Positions 1-6,758 are shown, counted from the stretch's first letter. The stretch: 52,825 bases of DNA from Syntrophales bacterium (GCA_028718565.1 JAQULO010000009.1:1-52825), one strand, 5' to 3'. The notes: generated by a model from the sequence alone, not told the origin. Translations and numbers: made by a program.

Positions 1-127
1 TACATGTAGTTTGCGTCTATGGCTGTGAGGCACACGATCATACGGCCACCCGCCGCGAGAAGACGGGGCTTCTGCTCCTCGAACACCTTGTAGGAAGGCA
101 ATTCCGATATGATAATGAGCTTCCGTT
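1..127. repeat. Terminal direct repeat, left copy
   Basis: This stretch is identical to the last 127 bases of the window. It lies inside the terminase gene and keeps the reading frame across the join. A repeat of exactly 127 bp is what a de Bruijn assembler with k=127 leaves at the ends of a circular contig, so I read it as proof of a closed or circularly permuted genome and not as a true phage terminal repeat. Confidence 0.9.
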
Positions 128-590
128 GCTGTCCTGCTCCTGTCTGCGGGTCCTGATTGAAGGACATGAACTCAAGATAGATATCCTTGCCTCCCTGCGG
201 GTCCTTTATCGTCATGACCGAGTTGCGGGCCGTGATGTTTTTTTTGATCCAACTCTTCGGGAAGATACGCTTCACGACCTGATACACGGGGTTCGTGACT
301 TCCGATTCCTTGTCACCGGGAAGATTCTCTGCTAAAAGACGGATAGTCCGAACGGTATCGGTTGGGCGCATGTTGAAACGCTCGATAGGAAGAAGACCAG
401 AGATCATCTTGAACAAGTAAAGGCCGGAGATATGATAATCCTTACCAAACTGATTCCCGGTGAACAGCCCCAGATACGTCGTCGGTATCTTCTCGATCAG
501 GTCAAGAGCCGTGTAGCCGGGAGAGACATACGCGTTGTTGTATGTCGCCAACCCTACCCAATCATTCCAGTTGACGTTGCGCTCTTCCAT
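1..590 (-). CDS. terL: Terminase large subunit, N-terminal part (continues at the window end)
   Basis: DNA-packaging motor ATPase, N-terminal 196 codons; the rest is at 51654-52825, and the joined gene has 544 codons. ATG at 590 follows an in-frame stop six codons upstream. Visible ATPase region: LFTGNQFGKDY at about residues 42-52 sits where phage terminases have GNQxGKT, and KLIIISELPSY stands where the Walker B DE..P is expected, followed by a conserved arginine-glycine stretch and a CLTA coupling-type motif. The usual Ser/Thr after GK is Asp and the Walker B Asp is Ser, both unusual. It lies just downstream of a 24-codon membrane peptide and just upstream of the portal gene. Confidence 0.85.
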   Translation of the reverse strand, partial: MEERNVNWNDWVGLATYNNAYVSPGYTALDLIEKIPTTYLGLFTGNQFGKDYHISGLYLFKMISGLLPIERFNMRPTDTVRTIRLLAENLPGDKESEVTNPVYQVVKRIFPKSWIKKNITARNSVMTIKDPQGGKDIYLEFMSFNQDPQTGAGQQRKLIIISELPSYKVFEEQKPRLLAAGGRMIVCLTAIDANYM

Positions 591-600
591 TCGTTTTGCC

Positions 601-675
601 CTATATCAAGTCTTCCTCTCTCATGATGAAGAACAATAGAACCCCCGATATCGCTAAACAGAGCAATGTTGCCAT
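601..675 (-). CDS. Predicted 24-residue membrane peptide
   Basis: Tiny gene between the Com-like gene and terL. ATG at 675 is preceded by AAGGGGG at suitable SD spacing. The product has one hydrophobic stretch (MATLLCLAISGVLLFFIM) and an acidic tail REEDLI. It stops 10 bases before the terL ATG, so it sits in the late operon. No family recognised; function unknown. It could be chance, but its position, SD and membrane character match other micro-peptides in this genome. Confidence 0.45.
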   Translation of the reverse strand: MATLLCLAISGVLLFFIMREEDLI

Positions 676-693
676 CTATCCCCCTTTCCAGCA

Positions 694-801
694 CTACCAA
701 AACAAATTCGTATAGCCACATTTAGGACAACGTATCTCGCCTTTGACTGCATCTGCTTTCATCAGCAAACGCCCGCACTTCACGCATCGAACATCAATCA
801 T
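694..801 (-). CDS. Com-like zinc-binding regulator
   Basis: 35 residues with two Cys pairs, CVKCG and CPKCGYTN, spaced as in the Mu Com family of small zinc proteins. Mu Com activates translation of the DNA-modification gene mom by binding its mRNA. ATG at 801 overlaps the stop of the preceding gene (ATGA), which fixes the start. I see no mom-like gene next to it; the next genes are a membrane peptide and terL. The family resemblance is good, but an RNA target here is inference. Confidence 0.75.
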   Translation of the reverse strand: MIDVRCVKCGRLLMKADAVKGEIRCPKCGYTNLFW

Positions 802-1328
802 GCCTTTCTCGCTTGCGTCTCTTTGTCAAATCTTACAAGATTCGTCAATACATCGTTCACAAAATGTATCCTTTTCCCGTCGAACCAACACGGGTTGGCC
901 GGGGTCATTTGCTTTGCGTTGATTTTTGTGCCGTCTCTTCCGGCTATCGCAAATCGTGAATAAACACACTGTTTATTCGGATTAAACTCGCCTATTTCTG
1001 GAAATACGCGCCAAATGAGAGTGTTTCCCTCTCGCCCTACGGTGTCGAAGACCTTTTCAAGCATGTAGGCGTAGTGTTCTACGATGCCTTCGATTTCTAT
1101 GTATCCTCCACATGCGAACTCATCGAAATCTATGATGCGGTCCTTAGAAACTTCCTCGGGACTCACCAACTCTCCGTCTTTGAGCGCACAGCAGCAGTCT
1201 TTCGGACCACGAAGTACCTTCAGGAAGCCCTTCTCCTGTTCAGATACAAGGGTCGCCAATTTTATGGATAGGGGGTCTTTATTCTCGCTGCCTTCGTCAG
1301 TCTTTATGTACCAAGACGCTGTATTCAT
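798..1328 (-). CDS. Phage protein of unknown function
   Basis: 176 residues, soluble, not recognised. The start at 1328 (MNTASW) overlaps the stop of the preceding gene as ATGA. A middle segment has a CCC cluster (DCCCAL), and the C-terminal half resembles a small globular domain with conserved Trp and Phe. It lies in the tightly coupled run of accessory genes before terL, so it is probably expressed late; no direct evidence of function. Confidence 0.75.
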   Translation of the reverse strand: MNTASWYIKTDEGSENKDPLSIKLATLVSEQEKGFLKVLRGPKDCCCALKDGELVSPEEVSKDRIIDFDEFACGGYIEIEGIVEHYAYMLEKVFDTVGREGNTLIWRVFPEIGEFNPNKQCVYSRFAIAGRDGTKINAKQMTPANPCWFDGKRIHFVNDVLTNLVRFDKETQARKA

Positions 1329-1840
1329 GCCTTGACCCACTCTTCTCCGTTCCAGGTCTTGCCGTACTTCTCCTTCATGACGAAGGCGAGCCAGAGTTGT
1401 TCCATGGAACCTGGATCAATCTTTATATTCATCCATTCTCTACCCCATACGAGGCTTCCCATTGTTTCAACAAATTCTTTTGCAAGACGCCATCCTGCAC
1501 AACTTTTTTCAACTCTTTGCTCAATATATGGAAGAACTATCTCCTGCAACCGGTCTTGACTGGGAAGCCATATGCAATTCCCCTTCAGAATTCCTTCGCT
1601 TTCGTCATATCCATCATAAAGTAGAATGTCCGTATCCCCACAATAGCGCGAGTCTTTATCTAGTATGTAGGCGCATATACCCAAAAACACCGGCTTTCCG
1701 GTGGGGACATCGATCTCGTTTAGATATTTGACGGATTGTGGTTTCAGGATGATGCAATCTCCATATGTCGGCTCCCACGCCACCTGTATCTCCCACGCCT
1801 TCTCAGACATTTTGATGTATTCAGGGGTGGTATCCATCAT
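1325..1840 (-). CDS. Phage protein with W-LP-QD-LQ motif, unknown function
   Basis: 171 residues from MMDTTPEY at 1840, whose ATG overlaps the upstream stop. Features seen: an N-terminal AWE(P)xYGDC segment and IWLPSQDRLQEIV in the middle, a pattern (WLPxQDxLQ) I know from many small phage proteins of unknown role. Acidic, no membrane segment. Sits in the translationally coupled late block upstream of terL. Confidence 0.75.
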   Translation of the reverse strand: MMDTTPEYIKMSEKAWEIQVAWEPTYGDCIILKPQSVKYLNEIDVPTGKPVFLGICAYILDKDSRYCGDTDILLYDGYDESEGILKGNCIWLPSQDRLQEIVLPYIEQRVEKSCAGWRLAKEFVETMGSLVWGREWMNIKIDPGSMEQLWLAFVMKEKYGKTWNGEEWVKA

Positions 1841-2175
1841 CTCACCAGATTCACTCTCCCACAATTCGGGCACCCGGCTTCGTACTGATATGCCCTCGGA
1901 GTGTAATAGACATCAACGGGGTTCCCGTCCTGCATGAGTTTCATGGCATTGCCCACCATTCCAGGAGTGTCCATGGTGCATATCTTATCATCCGCATCCA
2001 TCGTGGACAGATCCGAAGCGACAACTTCGTCCGTGACTTTCACGCGAGCCCGCTCCGGGGTAGTAAGCCTGTCTATGTTGATGATAAACCCGCACTGAGG
2101 GCAGCGGAACAGCTTGCCCGCCTCGTCCTTCAAAGGAGTATGCTTCGATCTTATGGGACGGAGGCGGTTATTCAT
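1837..2175 (-). CDS. Zinc-ribbon protein
   Basis: 112 residues with two Cys knuckles far apart, CPQCG near residue 25 and CPNCG near the C-terminus, likely forming one zinc ribbon around a 70-residue insertion. ATG at 2175 overlaps the stop of the basic-protein gene upstream (ATGA). Probably a nucleic-acid or protein-binding accessory factor; function unknown. Confidence 0.8.
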   Translation of the reverse strand: MNNRLRPIRSKHTPLKDEAGKLFRCPQCGFIINIDRLTTPERARVKVTDEVVASDLSTMDADDKICTMDTPGMVGNAMKLMQDGNPVDVYYTPRAYQYEAGCPNCGRVNLVR

Positions 2176-2360
2176 TTCTTCTTTCCCATCTTTCTCAGGG
2201 TCTTTGCAAGGTTGGCCTGCCTCTTCGTCCGTGCCGATGCCTTACTGCCCTTCTTGGTGACCTTCTCTGCGTAGGCGGACACACTCATCCCGGCGGACTT
2301 CGCCTTCTTCGTGAGGGCTCCAGGTCGCTTAATGGCCTTCTTTATCCATTTGCCGGGCAT
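2172..2360 (-). CDS. Small basic protein, MPGKWIKKAIKRPGAL family
   Basis: 62 residues, very rich in Lys, Arg and Ala, with no Asp and one Glu. The N-terminal pattern KWIKKAIKRPGALTKKAK recurs in short basic phage proteins of unknown role, often thought to bind nucleic acid. ATG at 2360 lies one base after the stop of the Lys-Gly peptide gene; the stop overlaps the next ATG. Confidence 0.8.
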   Translation of the reverse strand: MPGKWIKKAIKRPGALTKKAKSAGMSVSAYAEKVTKKGSKASARTKRQANLAKTLRKMGKKK

Positions 2361-2361
2361 G

Positions 2362-2430
2362 TCAGTAACCGCCTTTCTTACCCTTACCCTTCTTGCCCTT
2401 GCCTTTTTTGGAACACTTGTTTCTGGTCAT
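2362..2430 (-). CDS. Lys/Gly-rich 22-residue peptide, overlapping gene
   Basis: Encodes MTRNKCSKKGKGKKGKGKKG plus GY. It starts inside the last 47 bases of the preceding gene in another frame, at an ATG with a strong AAGGAG SD seven bases upstream, and stops one base before the next ATG. The SD, the composition and the exact fit between neighbours argue for a real gene. Alternatively it marks a frame change giving the upstream protein a basic tail. Confidence 0.5.
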   Translation of the reverse strand: MTRNKCSKKGKGKKGKGKKGGY

Positions 2431-2911
2431 GGGTCAGCTCCTTGTGCGAAGAAATAAGTTCAGTCATCATATTTGGACTCAAATACTGTCCAGATACACT
2501 AACCTGTACCCTGTCCTCATTGAAGGGATCGACATCTCGAAAGATTGTGTTTTCAAGCCTTCGTATGAGCGCGTGACGGGCTTCGGTGAACTCTTCTGGC
2601 TGCACGTAGCGGCAAGTCCCGATGTGTTCGAGAGGCCAGGTGAGAAGTTCGCAGACCTCGTGGAAGGCAGTAAGTTTAATGTCGAGAAAGGGACGTTCAT
2701 CATCGTCGTCCGACATCTTATTGAGGCACAAAACGGCAGCCCTGTTCTCTGTGCCATTAGCTTTTGTCCAGGCTACAGAAGAATCGGTTCTGTTGGTACT
2801 ATCACCTTCTTCGTGAGAAAAACGAACCTTCCAGTCAGTCAGGCCGAAATACTTGATCCACTTCAGGCATTCGGCTTTGAACTGCTCGAACTCTTCAGGC
2901 GTGGTCGGCAT
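2384..2911 (-). CDS. Putative zincin-like metallopeptidase
   Basis: 175 residues. The segment TAFHEVCELLTWPL, followed about 25 residues later by EARHALIRRLEN, matches a family of phage proteins with a metallopeptidase-like HExxE...H arrangement; the N-terminal YFGLTDWKVRF also fits the family. Substrate and activity are unknown. Situated in the late block; its last 47 bases overlap a basic-peptide gene in another frame. Confidence 0.7.
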   Translation of the reverse strand: MPTTPEEFEQFKAECLKWIKYFGLTDWKVRFSHEEGDSTNRTDSSVAWTKANGTENRAAVLCLNKMSDDDDERPFLDIKLTAFHEVCELLTWPLEHIGTCRYVQPEEFTEARHALIRRLENTIFRDVDPFNEDRVQVSVSGQYLSPNMMTELISSHKELTHDQKQVFQKRQGQEG

Positions 2912-2946
2912 GAGTCACCTGTTTTCCTTTCTTGGATGACAATAAG

Positions 2947-3156
2947 TCACCGGCATATGTATTCCTTGAACAGACGCTTGAGTTGTTCCAATAGGCAATT
3001 CAATTCAGTCTCCCGTAACTGCTTTTCCTGTTTTTCCCGCAGTTCGTAGAAATCACTGGTAGGACCCCGAACCCCCGCGCCAGGTGGCGAAGATAAGCGG
3101 AAGGAAGGCTTAAGGCCCGCTTCCGCAGGGGCTCGGGTATAGAAGGCTTGTGTCAT
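2947..3156 (-). CDS. Small protein with C-terminal coiled coil
   Basis: 69 residues. ATG at 3156 overlaps the upstream stop as ATGA. The C-terminal 35 residues (ELREKQEKQLRETELNCLLE onward) are a clear amphipathic coiled coil. The N-terminal half is Pro/Gly-rich and coincides with a 73-base DNA palindrome (3065-3137), so the hairpin may have been inserted in frame into a shorter gene. Function unknown. Confidence 0.6.
   Translation of the reverse strand: MTQAFYTRAPAEAGLKPSFRLSSPPGAGVRGPTSDFYELREKQEKQLRETELNCLLEQLKRLFKEYICR
3065..3137. repeat. Long imperfect palindrome inside a coding region
   Basis: Outer arms CCCGAACCCC and GGGGCTCGGG pair with one mismatch; inner arms GCGGAAG (3097-3103) and CTTCCGC (3120-3126) pair perfectly. 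The fold spans 73 bases within the Pro/Gly-rich half of the overlapping gene. It looks like a REP-type or inserted hairpin element. Confidence 0.45.
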
Positions 3157-3368
3157 ACTTCTAGTCCTCTCTGATCGATAATCACCATTGGCTTTTCTTT
3201 CGTTTCCGCTGTAACTATGGTCTCACGGCACCAGGGACATTCTCTCTTGATGTTGCGCCTTGATTGGAACAAAATCTTACACGCCGGGCATCTGCATATT
3301 ACGATCTTGTTTCTCCAATCCAAGATGCGCTTGAGGTTGACAACCTTTTTTCTCTGCTCTTTTTGCAT
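3153..3368 (-). CDS. Zinc-ribbon protein
   Basis: 71 residues with CRCPAC and CPWC knuckles about 18 residues apart, a compact zinc ribbon, between a basic N-terminus and a hydrophobic beta-strand tail (PMVIIDQRGLEV). The ATG is 14 bases after the small hairpin GGGCTTCGCCC, with only a weak SD. First of the tightly coupled run of genes that leads to terL. Confidence 0.75.
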   Translation of the reverse strand: MQKEQRKKVVNLKRILDWRNKIVICRCPACKILFQSRRNIKRECPWCRETIVTAETKEKPMVIIDQRGLEV

Positions 3369-4006
3369 CTTCTCTCTGGGCGAAGCCCTACCCCCGTAAA
3401 AGAAAAATCAGGCTACCCTTACAGAATTATCAGCCCTACCGTGCTCTCTGCCGCGTCTCTGTACCCCGGATGTTCCCCGCCGACTGCGAGTGCGGGGCCG
3501 TTATGGGTACGGCTTTCAAAAGGTGGCTGTTTACTCCGTTGACCCGGCCTTTCGGGTCGTTCGGCATCCGGGGGTCATGATGCCTGCAAGGTTTCGGTGA
3601 ATCTATGTAAAACGCTTGAAGCCTATTACACGTTGAAAATACCCCTTGTGTGTGTAGAGGACCTCCAAAACCGGTGATGGGACCCGGGGTCGCCTCCCGC
3701 TCCCCCCACCCCCAGGGGCCTGGCTCATTAATCAGACGCTCGCACTCTTGGTACAGATAAGAAGCATTATGTGCTGTTTCGACATTATTGTCGATACGCA
3801 ACACATTGATATCACAGGGGTTATGGGATCGGTTGTGATATGCGTTATCCGGGGTGCTCGGTGGGATAGAATAGAGCTGATCGCATCCCACTTGGGGGGT
3901 ATTTTGGGGGGTTTGAGAGTGGTTGCATCCCACCAGTTGGAGTACTCGAACCCCTAACGGGGCCGGGAGGTTGCCGGCCGTGTGTGTTGCTACCACGTAC
4001 ATATCT
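3369..4006. other. 638-base gap with repeats and a doubtful ORF
   Basis: No gene here convinces me. A minus-strand ORF (3436-4014) is open but begins with TTG, or ATG at 4002, and its product is Pro/His/Asn-rich and low in complexity. The DNA holds GCATCCCAC twice in direct orientation (3883-3891 and 3925-3933, 42 bp apart), its partial inverse GTGGGAT at 3861-3867, several runs of five or six G or C, and a GGGCTTCGCCC hairpin at 3371-3381 (written for the minus strand). It directly follows the terS-like gene and one small gene, where packaging sites often lie. Confidence 0.4.
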
Positions 4007-4246
4007 CTATCCAATCTGCCTTATCTCAATCACAGTATGCCGCTTGGACTCGTTGCGATACTCGCTCAACACATAATTGATGCCCCTTGCGAGATCCATT
4101 GAACGATCATCGATTGCTATCATGCCGCCATTGGCTATGATCATGGCGCATATGAGCAACCTGGCGTTGCGCAACTCATCCATTAACACTGCATCGTTGG
4201 GCACCCTGCTATCACGACCCATGAGATCGTTAAGCGTCTGCTCCAT
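4007..4246 (-). CDS. Small alpha-helical protein, unknown
   Basis: 79 residues from ATG at 4246, which overlaps the stop of the HTH gene (TGATG). Mostly helical with a hydrophobic centre (LLICAMIIANGGMIAI) too polar at its edges to call a membrane span with confidence. Coupled to the terS-like gene; function unknown. Confidence 0.65.
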   Translation of the reverse strand: MEQTLNDLMGRDSRVPNDAVLMDELRNARLLICAMIIANGGMIAIDDRSMDLARGINYVLSEYRNESKRHTVIEIRQIG

Positions 4247-4737
4247 CACCCTATCTCCTCGTACTCCACATCAATCACTGGTTGCGATACCATTTGCTGC
4301 CGACCCAATAGAGTGGTGATCTCCGGCGGTATGGCCTCCGTGCGATTATCGTTGTAGATGTTTTGAATGAGAATGGCCGTACCTTGGCTCGGTAGTATAC
4401 CCACTGATCTCAACATCTCCATCGAGGCCCGGAATCCGTGCTCACGAAGTTGCTCATCGAATACCTGCATCTCAGTGGTGCTTCCGTCGCGGGCTCGCTT
4501 GATTACATGCAGGCCGGGCTCCTGGTAACTGTGAATCATGTGCTTGATGTTATTGGCCGCTTCGGCGAGGCTTGTGCTCATCAACTCATCGTGCAGGCGT
4601 TCTACGGCAGCTCGTATTTCGGGGGCACGAAGGCGGCGCTGAACCGTGCTGGGGCTTACTCCGGTTTGCCTCGCAACCTCGCGACTCGCATAACCATGAG
4701 CCGTAGACGAGATTATTTGGGCATCGGTTTGCGTCAT
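4246..4737 (-). CDS. HTH protein, candidate terminase small subunit
   Basis: 163 residues from ATG at 4737 (an upstream GTG is possible, SD weak). Residues about 15-40 (YASREVARQTGVSPSTVQRR) form a classic helix-turn-helix, followed by helices and an acidic tail, the plan of many phage TerS proteins that recognise packaging sites. It stands upstream of terL in the same late operon, but about 3.7 kb away with many small genes between. It could instead be a late regulator. Confidence 0.55.
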   Translation of the reverse strand: MTQTDAQIISSTAHGYASREVARQTGVSPSTVQRRLRAPEIRAAVERLHDELMSTSLAEAANNIKHMIHSYQEPGLHVIKRARDGSTTEMQVFDEQLREHGFRASMEMLRSVGILPSQGTAILIQNIYNDNRTEAIPPEITTLLGRQQMVSQPVIDVEYEEIG

Positions 4738-4774
4738 ATGCTCAAAATACCGCACTATTGACTCGCCCGCAACC

Positions 4775-5008
4775 CTAAAATGACAGTAATTGATTTTGCG
4801 CGTATGCTCGTAATGCCTCGACATCCTCCGGGGACCACGTAGTGCTCGGTAGGTCCAAGGCCTGCAGGTATCCTCGCAGCGCCTTCCGGCGGCGCTCACA
4901 TGGCAACTGTGCGAGCTGCCGCACGAACTCCATCTCGTGGTGTAGCCACCATTGCTTGTGCTCTGGCAATCCGTAGTTGGGGCTCGATGGGTGGGGACCA
5001 GCCATCAT
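4775..5008 (-). CDS. Small helical protein, unknown
   Basis: 77 residues from the ATGATG at 5008, which overlaps the stop of the membrane peptide gene before it. Contains a Trp/His-rich stretch (KQWWLHHEMEFVRQL) and a helix rich in Arg and Leu. Not recognised. First soluble product of the late block after the divergent promoter region. Confidence 0.6.
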   Translation of the reverse strand: MMAGPHPSSPNYGLPEHKQWWLHHEMEFVRQLAQLPCERRRKALRGYLQALDLPSTTWSPEDVEALRAYAQNQLLSF

Positions 5009-5076
5009 AACCCCCACACGATCCACCAGCCGATCACCCATCCCAGGATGATGCCGGTGATAATCCACTCTATCAT
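5005..5076 (-). CDS. Predicted 23-residue membrane peptide
   Basis: Encodes MIEWIITGIILGWVIGWWIV followed by WGL, almost entirely one membrane helix with five Trp. ATG at 5076 has GGAGGG at good spacing, and the stop overlaps the next start (ATGATG). First gene of the late minus-strand block, divergent from the plus operon at 5232. Function unknown. Confidence 0.6.
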   Translation of the reverse strand: MIEWIITGIILGWVIGWWIVWGL

Positions 5077-5160
5077 TTTGCCCTCCATCCTTACAGCCCC
5101 AAACGTTTGCGCATTATTAGCATCCTGCAAAAATATGTTTGTTGCCCCTGAAAAAACTTC

Positions 5161-5189
5161 TTGACATCACCATTATCACGATATATACT
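5161..5189 (+). promoter_or_regulatory. Near-consensus sigma70 promoter
   Basis: TTGACA at 5161-5166, a 17-base spacer, and TATACT at 5184-5189: consensus -35, optimal spacing and five of six -10 bases. Expected transcription start near 5196. It is the only recognised promoter for the plus-strand island and looks strong and factor-independent. Confidence 0.85.
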
Positions 5190-5191
5190 GT

Positions 5192-5216
5192 GGTTATGAT
5201 AGATGATCGAATAACC
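5192..5216 (+). promoter_or_regulatory. Inverted repeat at the transcription start, candidate operator
   Basis: GGTTAT at 5192-5197 and ATAACC at 5211-5216 form a perfect 6-bp inverted repeat over the predicted start site and upstream of the first SD. A repressor bound here would block the promoter; the tandem-HTH protein encoded in the same operon (6240-6758) is the obvious candidate. Confidence 0.55.
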
Positions 5217-5231
5217 CAAAAGGAGGGCACG

Positions 5232-5402
5232 ATGGCCAAAGACCTGACACTGTGGAAAGAAGGAGCGGAAATATTCGACGACGAGGGCAACACTTACTAT
5301 GCCGACAAATGGTTTTGCAGCGACGGCATATCCACATTTTTTGCCGATACCAGGGCGGAGGCCGCTGCTCATTTTGGCGTGCCTCTCGGCTTCGACAACT
5401 AG
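5232..5402 (+). CDS. Small acidic protein, first gene of the plus island
   Basis: 56 residues, acidic, with aromatic residues in short beta-like segments (NTYYADKWFCSDG, TFFADTR). ATG at 5232 follows an excellent AAAGGAGGG SD; an ATG farther upstream lies before the transcription start and is rejected. No family recognised. Size, acidity and first position behind a strong promoter are features often seen for inhibitors of host defence, but nothing in the sequence proves that. Confidence 0.75.
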   Translation: MAKDLTLWKEGAEIFDDEGNTYYADKWFCSDGISTFFADTRAEAAAHFGVPLGFDN

Positions 5403-5403
5403 C

Positions 5404-5467
5404 CCCGCGCCCGGCCGGAATGCCGGGGCATACAGGAAATGCCCCCAGCCTTCGGCTGGCGAGGGGG
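5404..5467 (+). ncRNA. Repeated structured leader element, copy 1
   Basis: Starts with CCCGCGCCCGGCCGG, a stem pairing CCGGC with GCCGG, continues with GCATACAGGAA, then a second hairpin (CCAGC...GCTGG) and ends GCTGGCGAGGGGG. It fills the gap between the first two island genes, just before the SD of the second. The first 35 bases and last 13 recur at 5733-5795, while the middle differs but keeps a hairpin. Confidence 0.55.
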
Positions 5468-5488
5468 AATAAAGAAAGGAGGGGACCA

Positions 5489-5686
5489 ATGAATTTTATT
5501 GAAAGTTTGATCTCTGCCGAGGACCAGTATGATCCCAACGCAATCCCCTACACATTCCGCCGCACAGGCACGCAGGGGAGGAAAAAGATCGTTGTTTTTG
5601 CTACCAGTGCCGAGGCCGCATGGAGAGCGCTGGAAGAAAAAACAGACGAAAATGAAGAAAACGGCTGGTATATCGCTCATATATGA
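5489..5686 (+). CDS. Small acidic protein, unknown
   Basis: 65 residues; ATG with AGGAGGGG four bases before it. Pattern YTFRRTGTQGRKKIVVFATS then AEAAWRALEEKTDE suggests a small alpha/beta fold. It lies between the two copies of the repeated leader element. Not recognised. Confidence 0.75.
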   Translation: MNFIESLISAEDQYDPNAIPYTFRRTGTQGRKKIVVFATSAEAAWRALEEKTDENEENGWYIAHI

Positions 5687-5732
5687 GAAACGGTTGACGA
5701 CACCCGTGAATTCATTTACGGGGCCTGACCGT

Positions 5733-5795
5733 CCCGCGCCCGGCCGGAATGCCGGGCATACAGGAACGGCCGTCAGGCGTGAGCTGGCGAGGGGG
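5733..5795 (+). ncRNA. Repeated structured leader element, copy 2
   Basis: Matches copy 1 at 34 of the first 35 positions and at the 3' end (GCTGGCGAGGGGG). In the middle CGTCAG pairs with CTGGCG (one G-T pair) where copy 1 has CCAGC/GCTGG, so pairing is kept with different bases. It precedes the SD of the zincin gene. Confidence 0.55.
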
Positions 5796-5815
5796 TAAAA
5801 AAGGAGGGGGAAGAG

Positions 5816-6223
5816 ATGGAGATTGATGCCAGCAATGCCAAATACAAATGGTTCGGCTCGTCGGATCATGCTCCCCTTTCCGCTCTCCTCGACTTCCCTG
5901 AGCTGTATGCCACATTCCCTCAGCTCGCCGATTTGCCTGTGCGGAAATCCGATCACAGCGATTTCACCCATGCATTCGGCGGGGAGATCGCTTTCAGGGA
6001 GGCCACCAATTACATCCTCTGGAACGATATGCGGCTCAAAGCGCGGGATGAGCGAGATAACCTGGCCGATCTGATTCACGAGGTGCAGCACGCGGTGCAG
6101 AATATCGAAAATCCCGGGAACCCTGGAACAGAGGGCCGTACCCATGCCGAGTATTACAATCACCCGAAAGAGGTTCAGGCACGCGATGCGGCGGCCCGTA
6201 TGGTAATCATTATCAAACCGTGA
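5816..6223 (+). CDS. Small zincin-like protein with HEVQH
   Basis: 135 residues. LADLIHEVQHAVQ carries the HExxH zinc motif at residues 88-92, and HPKEVQARDAAAR follows about 25 residues later; this pair resembles the polyvalent-protein-associated peptidase-like domain (LPD23 type: L.HEiQHA.Q then E..AR). That domain normally sits inside very large phage polyproteins carried into the host; here it stands alone. ATG after AGGAGGGGG. Possibly cleaves or binds a host protein; substrate unknown. Confidence 0.7.
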   Translation: MEIDASNAKYKWFGSSDHAPLSALLDFPELYATFPQLADLPVRKSDHSDFTHAFGGEIAFREATNYILWNDMRLKARDERDNLADLIHEVQHAVQNIENPGNPGTEGRTHAEYYNHPKEVQARDAAARMVIIIKP

Positions 6224-6239
6224 AGAAGGAAAGGAGCCG

Positions 6240-6758
6240 ATGAGCAACATAAAAAAAGAGCTACCCGCTAACATCATCAAAGCGCTCGGCACAAAACCTG
6301 ATTCCGCGCTGGCGAGCGAGGCTAGCGTGAGTGTGGAGAGAATCCGGCGCGAGCGCATGAAGCTGGGGATTGAGTCGCACCGACGATATTTTGCGTGGAC
6401 CGAGGAAATGGATGCGCTTTTAGGCACCGTGCCGGATGCCGAACTGGCCGAGCAACTCGGTATCAGCCTACAGGCGGTGTTGCACCACAGGGAAAACAGG
6501 CGTATCGATCCCCACCGGCCGATGATGAAATACAAAACGCAGGTCAGGGCGATCGGCGCGGTATCGCTAACAGCGCACATATCGGAAAACGCAAGAAAAC
6601 AAGTGGTCGACCTCATGGCGCCACTCCTCGAAATATACCGTGAAACAGGCCTGCCCGTGAGAGAAATCAACATGTGGCAGGTGATAGAGTACGCAATCAA
6701 CAAGCTGCACAGAGAGCTTGTGCGCGACAAAAAGGAGGCAAAGAATGAGACGCTGTGA
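6240..6758 (+). CDS. Tandem helix-turn-helix protein, candidate operon regulator
   Basis: 172 residues. Two related HTH units follow each other: PDSALASEASVSVERIRRER (about residues 20-39) and PDAELAEQLGISLQAVLHHR (about 65-84); the second half has a helical oligomerisation-type region. ATG after AAAGGAGCCG. Likely binds DNA as a dimer, and the inverted repeat at the operon start site is a natural target. Anti-CRISPR-associated (Aca) regulators have the same place and logic, but this protein is not a recognised Aca family. Confidence 0.7.
   Translation: MSNIKKELPANIIKALGTKPDSALASEASVSVERIRRERMKLGIESHRRYFAWTEEMDALLGTVPDAELAEQLGISLQAVLHHRENRRIDPHRPMMKYKTQVRAIGAVSLTAHISENARKQVVDLMAPLLEIYRETGLPVREINMWQVIEYAINKLHRELVRDKKEAKNETL

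Noticed and set aside
3436-4014. 192-codon minus-strand frame after the small gene at 4007-4246
   Set aside because: TTG start or late ATG, low-complexity Pro/His/Asn-rich product, and many DNA repeats inside it. I describe the segment as a non-coding or doubtful region.
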